NCBI GenBank assembly: GCA_900155495.1
Contig: FTLJ01000273.1
Location: 62,001 to 126,000, forward strand
Source of the DNA: Porogramme epimiltina
Lineage: Eukaryota; Basidiomycota; Agaricomycetes; Polyporales; Polyporaceae
Length of the DNA stretch: 64,000 nucleotides
Direction: 5' to 3'
The translations under genes were made by a program, and so were the position numbers. Below the pieces are notes generated by a model. The model did not search any database and was not told where the DNA came from. It saw only the letters and a list, made by a program, of their open reading frames with translations. The first letter of the stretch is position 1. Each line of letters starts with the position of its first letter. Positions 11,807 through 21,950 of this stretch are shown in pieces.

Positions 11807-13645
11807 TCATGCCGCGTCCGAGTATTCCCACTTCGCCCCGTCTCCAGGAATGAGTGCCGTGTTTGGTCGACCTTCAAGAAGATCTACGCCAACGCTTCTC
11901 AGCGCATTGACACACCATTCCGGATATCCAGCTTCGCCGTAGTAGTTAGCGAAGAAGTCCTTGAGATATTGGGGGAAAGTGCCGTTGAGAATCGCCGCCC
12001 GTGCGCCGCCCATCACCCGGGCTTGGAAGACCAGGTTGTGTTGGGTGATAGCTGTTACGGAGTTGAGCATCCCGGACAACATATGGGCGGAAGACCCTGA
12101 CCGTGAGCAGCTGCAGTTTCTAGGGTCGCTGTGTGGTTCAACAGCGCCCTAGACATGCCGCTAGAACATGTAGGGCAGGGGCAGCCTTCCTCGATGGTTC
12201 GCATGTCCTTCGCGTGCTTACTTAACCCTAGCAACGCGGCAGAATGAGATAAGTTATGCTGTAAGGCGGTCAGCACATACGTAAATTCAAGGGCCCGTTG
12301 AACGTTAGTGCGACGCCAAATCTTGCCGTCCGAGTAGGGAAGACACAGTCTGCCTGCTTGAGTCTAAATCATCAGTCACAGTACCAACAAATCCACCACG
12401 TACCATGTCTACGCCCAGGGCGACGCATACTAGTAAATCTATCAAGAACTCAACCACTTAGCCGCCGACAGAGATGGTGAACGAGCCCACCTTCCGCGAA
12501 GCCTACGCCCATTGAATAACGTGGACCTGAAACACACCCTCAGAATAGATACCACAGCCCTCAAATCAATGACAAACATACGATCTTCCGGCAGCTTCTC
12601 TGCGCATTGTTTAATCCTTTTGGCAATCAGCTGGGAATCCCTTCAGCGTGTAATCGCCTACTTACACCCTCCAAAAAACGTCTGTGATCTCCGACGTCAG
12701 TCATTAGACACCGTTTGAAATTTGTATACAACGAACCTTTTTCTTCGCCACCGCTCAGGCCTCCGATGGCGTAACCTGCGACCTTATCCTTCCGTGCAAT
12801 CATCTCGTCCAGACACTTATCTCGGAGATCAGCGTCCAGGCCGCCTTGCACGATTGCAAAGAGGTTTTGAGCGACGTCTCTGCCAGAGTTTTTATGGAAC
12901 TCAATACAACGGTCTAGCCACCGTACGGTTCTCCACATTGCCTCTTCGACACGTGGCCCGACAGTCAAGCTCGAGACTGGGAGGGCTTATCAGAAGCTTG
13001 TATTGAAGGGGCTCCTCGAACCATACCAACGTCGTCAAGTTGCATGATGATGTCCGCACCGATAGCGTGTTGTATTGATATGCTTTCTTCTGGCTGGAGG
13101 TGGCACAGCTCAGCGAGACAGGCCTTTAACGGACAGAAGTTCATCCGGACCAACCGTAAGCATTGTTGGCTCTCCGTCAAATGGGCTTGAAAATAACGCC
13201 CCTTCCTCAGTGATCTTCGTAAATTTGCTCAAGGACACGAGCTGAAACCCGCCGCTGTCCTACAGGGTTTATTCAAGATAAGCTTTCAGTTATTGCGGAG
13301 TCGGAAGACGTCTACCGTAAGGAGGTTATGATTCCAGCCTTGAAATTTGTGAGCGCCGCCTGTCTCTTTCAAGACCTGTATCCCTGGCCTGAGGTTGAGG
13401 TGGTACGTGTTGTTGAGGATGAGGGTGATGCCTAAGGCTTCCACTTGTTGTGGAGTTAGTCCTTTGATAGCGGCCTGAGTTGCGACAGGCATAAACGTGG
13501 GGAGCATGGTGACTCCATCTGCATTACGGCATTATAATTCTTATGTGTATCATCTGAGGGCCAGTAACAACCACGTACGCGCAAGGCGCATCTTTGAGAC
13601 CCTAGCTCGGGTCGTATGGCACTTGGCCAGTACTTCGAACTGCAT
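11807..13645 (-). CDS. QTRT1: Queuine tRNA-ribosyltransferase catalytic subunit
   Basis: Twelve exons: 13645-13579, 13518-13316, 13259-13155, 13093-13027, 12976-12737, 12681-12666, 12616-12582, 12526-12491, 12438-12404, 12353-12281, 12227-12102 and 12051-11807; 415 residues against about 403 in human. The enzyme swaps guanine-34 for queuine in tRNAs with GUN anticodons (Tyr, His, Asn, Asp), normally as a dimer with QTRT2, which is not in this window. Visible: [14 protein letters not shown], the base-binding DSGGFQ (residues 91-96), the GGLSGGEEK loop, the nucleophile Asp270 in [13 protein letters not shown], and the zinc ligands Cys308, Cys310, Cys313 and His339. Exon 6 is only 16 nt; its 3' border is set by the consensus FWRV-x-x-C, using a GTAAGT donor. 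Baker's yeast lacks this enzyme. The tail runs convergently to DBP10 with 70 bp between stops. Confidence 0.92.
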
Positions 13646-13912
13646 TGCGATTCCTCTCAGCTTGAAAATGGCGGGCAGTCTTGCAAGTATTGGCGAGGGC
13701 TTGGGCGCGGACGACGCTGGATCTAAGCAGGATCCGGGCCGATGCTGGTGTACTGAGCGGGTACGATAAAAACGTGGCGGCGTCAGTGGCCCTGAAAGGC
13801 TATTGGCCTCCCGATCAAATCTCGGCCACCGAGTCCGCGTCGCCGGCGAGTCGCGTCCACGTCGCGTCCACCGTCGGCCGTGTCTTGGCCGCGGCTGTCC
13901 TTCGTCTCGTTC
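13646..13912. promoter_or_regulatory. Short divergent promoter shared by QTRT1 and mitochondrial TyrRS
   Basis: The start codons lie 267 bp apart on opposite strands. The sequence is GC-rich with no TATA-like box, and it has to contain both 5' leaders and both promoters, so co-regulation is possible. That last point is inference. Confidence 0.6.
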
Positions 13913-15839
13913 ATGCGTCTCTCCCCCAATGGTCTACGCTCCTTTGCCCCCGGTGCCAGTGCAAGCTGGCGCCCTCTACGCCGACAATGCCGGAGCTTCC
14001 ACCTGCAGGCTGGGTTGTTGGAGGACTTGAGGGCACGCGGGCTTGTGGCGGACATCACCAGGTGTGTACTGCATTGTTGTTGCATGAGGGTGTCTGACTT
14101 TCTTAGGCCGGCTCAGCTTGAGTCCGAAATACAGAAACAGCCGCAGACCGTCTACCTAGGAGTGGACCCCACAGCACGGTCGCTGCATGTAGGGCATCTC
14201 GTGCCTTTCCTCTGCCTCCTTCACTTCCAGATACGCGGCCACAACATCGTTCCTCTGGTGGGTATCTCGCTTTATCACATTCTATGTGGATGCTAGAAGC
14301 AGAAACCAGATAGGAGGGGCCACCGGGTTAATCGGCGACCCGTCGGGACGCTCAATTGAGCGGCCACTCTCCGACCGAGAAACGATTGAATACAACGTAG
14401 CGCACCTCACGGAAGCTATCCATCAATTCTTCTCTCGAGCCATCGAGTACACCACGAGGCGCATACCAGGTGCCTTGGACCGCATAGCTCCACCAAATGT
14501 CCAGAACAATATCACCTGGTTGAAGGACCTTAACCTTCTCGAGTTCCTGCGGACCGTAGGCTTCCACAGTAGAGTGAACACTATGCTAGCGCGCGAAAGG
14601 TGAGGTGAATGACCCCTGTCGCGTTATATATTTTAACGTCCACCTAGTGTACAAGCTCGTCTTGCGTCTCAGCAAGGGATCTCGTTCACCGAGTTTACTT
14701 ACCAGCTGCTCCAAGGGTACGATTTCTTGACGCTGCACAGGAATCTCGGATGCACCATCCAACTAGGTGGCTCTGACCAATGGGGGAATATCATCGCTGG
14801 CATCGACTTGATAAACCGCGCGAATTCTGCGCCGGGCTCGCCAGAAGGTGCTATCGAAAAAGGATTCGGAATCACGACACCTCTGCTGACGACCGCGTCC
14901 GGACAAAAGTTCGGCAAGAGCGCCGGTAATGCCGTGTCTCTCAACGAGGAGGATACGAGCGTGTACGAGTTCTACCAGGTAAATCGGAGTGCTTACGAAT
15001 ATGACTTCCGAGCGCCAGGGATGCTGATGGAGTTGTAATTCCTGTAGTTTTTCTTGAGATCCTCGGACGCGGATGTCGGACGGTACCTTAAAATGTTTAC
15101 CCTGCTTCCGCTGGAGGAGCTCGATGGCGTCATGCAAGAACACCATGTGCGTGCCGCAATCTTCTCGGTGTGCGCACCCCGCCTTACGTTCCGCAGAAAG
15201 CGCCAGAAAATCGCCACGCGCAGCGTCGCCTCGCGGAAGAGGTTACGGAGCTAGTACACGGTGGTGCGTCCCTGGTCCATTCACGACCTCCCGAAACCGT
15301 GCCCGCTGACGCCGCGTTGCCATTCTGCGTTTTGCACACGCGTTCCGCTCCGACGCCGTTCTGCGCTGTGCGCATTCGCGCATCAGTCGAGGGCGTGTCG
15401 CGAGCGCAGCTAGCGACCAGGATCCTGTACGAGCGGGGCATCTCGACCGCTCGAGCCGACGATGTGGTCGCCGCGCTCCGAGGGAACCCGGTCCTCCACC
15501 ACCGCGACGCGTCAGAGGTCCTCGATGTCCCCCTGACCAAACTCGCTGCGTCGTTCGGCATCGCCGCTTCCAACAGTACGTGTTCGGTCCGCACGAACTG
15601 GTGGAACGCCCCGCTGACTGACCCCCCTCTCGTCACGAACCACCTTCCGTTTGCTCCCGGCCGGCGGTGATGGCCTTTCAGGTGCCGCGCGCCAGCTCGT
15701 CTCTTCCAAGGGTCTGTACATCAACAACGTCCCCGTCTCCGATGCCCACCAGAAGCTCTCCACGGACGACCTCATCGACGGGCGGCTCGCCTTCCTCCGT
15801 GCCGGCAGCCAGAAGGTCGCGGTTGTGGTCTTGAAATAG
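13913..15839 (+). CDS. MSY1: Mitochondrial tyrosyl-tRNA synthetase
   Basis: Exons 13913-14061, 14107-14261, 14314-14599, 14648-14978, 15048-15146, 15197-15263, 15387-15575 and 15682-15839 give 477 residues. This class I synthetase charges mitochondrial tRNA-Tyr. The N-terminus (MRLSPNGLRSFAPG..., Arg/Ser-rich with almost no acid residues) looks like a mitochondrial presequence. Catalytic signatures: HVGH in place of HIGH near residue 77, GGATGLIGDPSGR, the tyrosine/ATP pocket QLGGSDQWGN, and KFGKS in place of KMSKS near residue 285. A C-terminal S4-like RNA-binding domain ends the protein (SSKGLYINNVPV). The bacterial-type length and motifs separate it from cytosolic TyrRS. The intron 15264-15386 is 123 bp, a multiple of three and readable; homologues lack the encoded insert, so I removed it. 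Confidence 0.93.
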
Positions 15840-16088
15840 CCTTCACTCGACCGTCAGCTCTCCGCTGCTCGGCGAACGGCTAGTTTAGTCACGGCGCGGA
15901 TTTCCGGGGCGGGATTAGAAAGCCGTTTGCTATCGGTATCCAAAAGTCCAATAATATTATACGATAATGGCGAGCGTCGCAGACCCAGCCGACGACCCGT
16001 TTCTCCCCACCCACCCGAGCTCCGAACTGTGTGCGCGCCTGTGTACTCCCTCCCGTGCTCCGTTCTTGGTGGACGCCCCGGCCCAGGG

Positions 16089-19000
16089 CTAGTCGACACG
16101 GATGGCGCCGTAAAGTCTCCGTACGGCCCAGTAGGTGGCCAGGAAGCCGATCGTACCTGTGCAGTCAGTTCCCCGATCAGTTCATGTGGTCGCATTTTCG
16201 CGCATCCACAAGGGGACACAACAAAAAGAATAACAGTACACATGGCCCGGCCCGTCCGTTCATGACGCCCACAATTTGAATGTGTGGAGAGGGGCTAACC
16301 AGAGGGAAAGCGCGCGACGGACGGATTGTGGGCGGGATGGGAAATGGAAGGGGGCGGGGGAAATGCACGGCGGGGACGGAGCTGGACGTACCAGTGATGA
16401 GGAAGTCGAACAGCGCGAGGAGCAGCAGGTAGCCGATGTAGAGGACCGCGCTCGTGACGGAGTGCAGCGAGAGCCGCATCGCCCAGTACACGATCCCGTA
16501 CGCGAGCACCCAGAACGCGCTCCCGCCGCCGATGAGGAACGCGCGCCAGTGCCACCTGTGCGGACGCGGTGAGTGAGCGCGCGGGTCACACGAGCAGCCG
16601 AAACGGGGCGAGCACAGGCGGGCACGGAGCGCGCAGCGGCGTCGTGCACGCCGCCGCCGCTGCCGCCAGCCGATGTAGGGGTCGTGTGCGGGTGGACGTA
16701 CCTGTAGTCCTCGGCGCACAGGATGAAATACGTGAAGAGGATGGTGACCGTGGCCGTGGTGAGCGCGACGACGGCGGCGGTGAGCGCGAGGAAGCCGAAC
16801 GCGTAATAGGCGCGAGAGGCGAAGAGGCTCGAGAGCACAAAGTATAGCTCGATGAATGCCGCGCCTAGAAGCGTAATTCAACGGAGGACCTCGGCTTAGC
16901 TATCAGATGGACGCACCAAAGGGCAGGATGCCGGCAAGGATGGTTGCAGCCTGCAGGTTGAATGCCATTCAGCCGCTGCGTCACCGGTTGAGTGGCCGTG
17001 AACGACACCTACCCATGGCCGCAGGTACTTGGGCTGTGGAGGGATCTGTCGGGGGATCTGGTTTACCCTAACGGGGTGGGTGATGGCCTACCGAAGGGTC
17101 AGCCGATATGAACGGCGGGAGAGATGTGTGAACCTTACACCGTGTTTCGAACCGAAATAGGAGCCTACGGCGGAAAGGGGGGCGGAGATACCGAACCACA
17201 ACACAACAATGAGTAGAATGGTGCCTAGAAAATAAAATTGAGGGCGTTGTTGTGGCCAAAGTGTAGGCGTGTAGGTCACGCACCAAAAGGCACAGCACCC
17301 GAAGAGCCGGCTGCAATAAGGAAGAGGTTGAGAAGGAAAACAACGGCGAAGACGAACCTGCCGGATTAAGTTGGAACGATCAAAATGCGCGACGTATCAG
17401 AGACCAGAGGACTTACGTCGGCATAATCGTGGCAGTAAAGAAGGAATTTTTGCGTTTATTTGTACCGCCGAGAGACGCATATACCCTACTGGAGATGTAC
17501 CCCGAAATACTGCAGAGGGATAATGGTGAGATAGCATTACCACAAAAGCTACCGCGTGTCTTACCCGCCAAAGAATGTCCAGCAGACTATCATGACAGTC
17601 GCTAACGAGCCGCGATTGGAAGGTGACAGAAACCCAAGTAGTGCGAAAACTGCGAGCGGTGAAGAAGTTAGCATAGCCTCCGGGGATGGTCCAGTCAGGA
17701 ACACCGACCTAGCGTGACACCAACCATGGCACAAAGCTGCGCCCCGTTGCCAACAAGAATAGACAAAACCATAGGGTTCCCCGGCATCCGGAAGACCTCG
17801 CCGTGGACGAGCTTCCAGCCCCAATCTTCCTGAACATCTTCCTGCGGGGAAGATTAGATTTTTCTAATTCATGGTGTCTGAGCCTAGAACTTACGCTAAG
17901 GTCGATTGCATTGTATCGTGAGATCTGAAATCAATTGTTTTAGCGGGACTGGTTCCCCGTAAACGATAGATACCCACATCTCTAGAAACCGTCCGCAAGA
18001 GTATCATGGACACCATGAGACACAAGAATACCACCACAATAATAGAGTTGATCAAGCTGAACCAGTGTATGCGCTACACGTCGCGGCAGATTCGGCACGT
18101 CAGTGACACACATATGACGACGAATAAACGCGGTTGTCTCACAGGATCGAAGATGTGCAGGTAGTTGTCCCATCTCGTTGCCCATGGAGTGTCCGATTCC
18201 TGTGTTAATCATGTCAGTAGGGGGAAGGTGATACACGTCACCAGTTTCTATGCGTACATTCCACATTACCCGATACGTGTATGTGACCGTGTTATTCATC
18301 GTCTCGCTTAGGACAAGATATTGTGACGAGGAAGAGTCGCACACGGCTTGGCCATCTGAGGGTACCTCCTGCGAACCGCCTCGACTTGTATCCATGGACT
18401 ACGGTTAGACCCAAGTAACAGACCGTTTCATATCCGAAGCCTACCTGATGGGCCACACAAGAACGCCAACAATGCGAAACACTCCGGGGCTCGGCTCGTG
18501 GTACCTGTCCACGCCATTCACTTAATGAACAGTGTGACAGTGTGGGGAAGTCAACTGACCTGAGTACAATGTCGTAATGATTGTGCAGAGCCGGCATTTC
18601 CTCATACGGGCCCTCGTCGTAGCCAAGGTTGAAGCCCATATCAAAGAATACCTCGCCTGTCTTCTTGTCTTCCTTCATCTCGGCAGCAGGGAGGCCGTCG
18701 ACGAGCCAGTTGATAGCGTAGTCTTCCCGTATGCGGCTGTTGATGAATTTCGCATCTTGTGGTGTGACAGTTTGAGTGCAGAGGACCTTGCAAGACTCAT
18801 TCTTCCCCATGTGGATCTGATACGGGTCTCAAGTCGCGAACGCAGAGATGGTTCAGTGGACGTACATCATATGGCGAGTTGAATATGCGGTCTCCAAACA
18901 GAATAGACCCCAGGCTCTCGGGTTCCTTCTTGGGACCGCCCTCAGGCTCACAGAAACGGAAACTAGAATGATAGTAGTCATCTTGGACACATGCGTGAGC

Positions 19001-19284
19001 GGACAGATGGATGGACATGCGGTGATTCCATACAATTTATGAGTGATTTCTTTGCATTCCGCGTGAGCATCCCGAGATGGCCAGGAGCGGGACGGGGTAC
19101 ACACCAGCTTGGCATTGTCGGTCCCCGCTATCATTGGGGTCAACGCGTTGACAAAGATGTCTACCTTCTCTCCCTCGCGGTAGTCATGCGGGGCGGCTCC
19201 GGGTAGATAGAATGCGCGCGCGGAGGAGAGGACGGAGAGGAGGGCGGTGCCCAGGAGCCGAAGCCCGCGGGGTGGGCGGGGCAT
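16089..19284 (-). CDS. TM9 superfamily (EMP70/nonaspanin) membrane protein
   Basis: Nineteen exons give 637 residues: 19284-19105, 19049-19034, 18981-18866, 18816-18560, 18504-18445, 18384-18258, 18199-18143, 18073-17978, 17924-17895, 17841-17709, 17649-17565, 17509-17417, 17357-17284, 17224-17139, 17087-17013, 16950-16917, 16864-16702, 16555-16392 and 16156-16089. Nonaspanins are Golgi/endosome proteins with a lumenal N-terminal domain and nine membrane spans, involved in sorting of membrane proteins and in adhesion. Visible: signal peptide ending near [65 protein letters not shown], and a run of hydrophobic helices after residue ~280. The protein ends IRVD; family members usually end in Lys-x-Asp/Glu, a COPI-binding tail, so Arg replaces Lys here. 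Exon 2 is a 16 nt microexon. The last intron (235 bp) is the longest in the gene. Confidence 0.93.
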
Positions 19285-19918
19285 TCGAAGTGATCGGCGG
19301 ATGGGCCTGGGGGTTATGCGACACGGCGAAGGGTGCTGGGGTCCTGCGGCGGCAGCGGGGAGAAGGGGGGCTCTGTAGACGGCGTGCGCAGTGGGCAATG
19401 GACACAGGCTGGTGTTAGCGATGGCGCACAGACGCCCGCCGCGGCCCGCCACGACGCCACAGACGCGTCCGGTCAGGGTTGGGTAGACGCCCGCGGTCTA
19501 GGAGCGTCCACGACGACGGACATGGGCCCGGTACGAAGGCCAAGCTGAGCGGCAGCGCGGGTGTGTTGGGCCCATCATTCCGTGGCTTCCCCTTTTGTCG
19601 CGCTCGGTCGCCACGCGCACCGTCCCTTCGCAAAAACCACACCGGTGCTCCCGTCCCAGTCTCCCCCAGCCTCTTCGGTGCTCCTGTCACACGCTGCTTC
19701 TCCCACATGCCTCCATCCTCGTCTCACTCCGGTGTTCCCGATAGTTTTGCTACGTCGCGGTCACAACGCATGGTGGAAGGCGGTCCAACATGGCTCGTCG
19801 ATTTATCGCGCTCCTGGTCCTCCTATGTCTCCGGCGCCCGTGATCTCTCGCTTCTTAAATTTCAGCGCAATCCGGCCTTTGACCGAACTCATCCTCCCCT
19901 TCTCTCGGCCGACGACCT
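19285..19918. promoter_or_regulatory. Divergent intergenic region, TM9 gene and F-box gene
   Basis: This 634 bp region lies between two genes that start on opposite strands. It is GC-rich next to the TM9 start and pyrimidine-rich toward the F-box start. I see no TATA box or repeats. Confidence 0.4.
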
Positions 19919-21032
19919 ATGGACCGCCTTCCAGAGGAGCTCGTCTCGTATGCCTTCACTTTCCTCGCCGCCGCAAACTCTCTCTCTCCCGCCATGCTCG
20001 TCAACCAGCAGTGGTACATGTACGGTGCTCGCAACCTCCACCACCGGGTAGTCCTAAACCTTGCCCCGGGCCTCACCGTGAGCTCGACAGATACAGCTAT
20101 TTCCTTCATGAAACGCCTTGTATCCCCAACTCTCTCGACCGCGCACTTCATTCACCATTTGGTCCTATCTGGCTTCGCCAACCTTGATGTCCAAGAACTC
20201 ATCCTCAATATCCTTGGCCGAGCTTCGGCTCTTCGCTCCCTGAATATGCACTCGCTGCACATCATTCCGGGAGGAATATGGATCCCGCCCGACGTCTTTT
20301 CTTCCGACGTCTTCCTTCCCAACCTCATCGCACTCAACACCTCTTCCGTCCAGTTCTGCGCACGCCTATGTCGCGACCGCCGATTGACCTCCATACGCAT
20401 ACACGAGAAAATAGGCAGCACGCACCTCGACCAGCTCCTTTCTCCCGCTCGGCATTCCGCGCCCAAACTCGAGCGCCTGGAGCTCGTCGTCGCGGTCAAC
20501 AACGCGTCGAGTGCCGTCGCGCGTATGGCGGAACTCGCGTCCGCGCTCGCAACCGCGCCGCTATGCGCTCTCAGCCTCCAATTCATCCTCGATCACCCCG
20601 GCCCCGTCCCTTGGATCGAATTCGAGGTACGTCCGACATCGGATCTCTGCCGCTCATGCGGTGTACCCGGGCCCGTAACTCACGGACTCCGTTTATTCCC
20701 TGGTTCCTCAGCGCGCGATCGGGGAAATGGGATCCTCACTGAGAGCTCTGCCGGACTTACGAAGCCTGAGCCTTGCCATCCGTCCGGATCCCCTAATTCC
20801 CGCATCGAACAACGCCGAGGCGGAGCCGGGGGACCCTTACAGAGAGCTGTTGACGAAGGGACTCGCGGAGCGCCTAGTCGGGGAACACGGGTTGGTCTGG
20901 CTGAGAAGGATAGAGCTGCGGTGGCATGGCTGGATAATTCGTGATGGGGAGTGGATCTCCCTCCCGCGAACGCAGCTGCTGAGATTACCTCATGCATGGC
21001 TGTTCGACGGAAACTCCGGCGCCCCGTACTAG
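19919..21032 (+). CDS. F-box-like protein
   Basis: Exons 19919-20626 and 20712-21032 (intron 85 bp) give 342 residues. The N-terminus MDRLPEELVSYAFTFL followed by LVNQQWYMYGARNLHHRVVL fits the F-box-like pattern common in agaricomycete proteomes (Leu-Pro-x-Glu-Leu, then a hydrophobic helix and a W/Y-rich segment). F-box proteins recruit substrates to SCF ubiquitin ligases through Skp1. The remainder has leucine-rich, LRR-like periodicity but no repeat I can define. These genes form large, fast-evolving families, so orthology and substrate cannot be named. Confidence 0.8.
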
Positions 21033-21950
21033 TGATCTCCGTACGTACATTCTCTATTCGTTCCTGTTTTATACGCTCTGACGCACTCGCCTCAGGAACT
21101 AGTGGAGTGCTTCTGACTTTCCGCTGACCGAACCTATCGGCCCATGGGTGGGCCTAAGCTAAGGTGAATGCTTCCCCGTCGCGCTTCGGCGGCTGAGGTC
21201 TTATTTAACTACTTGCGGTCCAGGTAACAACTTCTCTCAGCGGACGTCTGGAAAGCGCACCCGCTCAACAAGGAGCAAGATGTGCACCTATTACGTCTTT
21301 CCGTTATGACACTCTCCGACGCGCACGGCGGAAGACGGCTAGACGAGCTCGGGGTACTATAGATATGAAATATCATAAGATCTGGCGCATCCCAATCCGC
21401 AGGCCAGCAGTCTGCCTAGATGAACTGTATTTATATCTAAATTTTGGCAAAACGTCTATCCTGCTCATCCACTGCGACTGCGACTGGGTGATCAAGGTAG
21501 TGGTTGCAGCGCCGGCTCGGAATGCCAGCAGCCAGGGTCGAGGCAGTGGCAGTGCTATGTTCGGAGCGTGCCGTTCCCTACCGCGTGCTGAGACGCATGT
21601 TGTTCCCAGAGCCACGATCCCTGTCTTGTCTTCTCTCTTTTCTCCTTGCACACATCACCGCCTTAGTCTCGGCCGTAGGTGTTACTCGCACTCACGGCCA
21701 CCCTTGATCGTTAAGTATCCCCCCGAGTGAGTTGAGGTGTGGATAGCACATCCCACACAACTAACGCCTACAAAGATTTTTCGCGCCACTCGCAGCCACC
21801 CGCCTTCCCGCAAGATAGGGTCCAACATCAAGTCCACTGGAACGAACACCGCATCCGCTCGGTCTCCACATTCTCCACAGCATCTACGTCTGCGCCCGAT
21901 ACAATACACTTCTGGTACGCGTTCTCTCCGTCCCGCTCTTCATCAGTGCG
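21033..21950. other. 918 bp intergenic, upstream region of the RS-repeat gene
   Basis: No recognisable gene. The stretch near 21360-21450 is relatively AT-rich compared with its surroundings. The part directly before 21951 is C-rich with few in-frame ATGs and is probably a 5' leader. Confidence 0.4.

Noticed and set aside
12631..12667. 37 bp intron in QTRT1
   Set aside because: Shorter than every other intron in the gene and gives four extra residues; the overlapping 49 bp alternative has a consensus donor and family spacing.
15264..15386. Read-through of a 123 bp segment in mitochondrial TyrRS as coding
   Set aside because: Has GT-AG borders, and its removal restores the family text LVHGVEGVSRAQ; homologues lack a 41-residue insert here.
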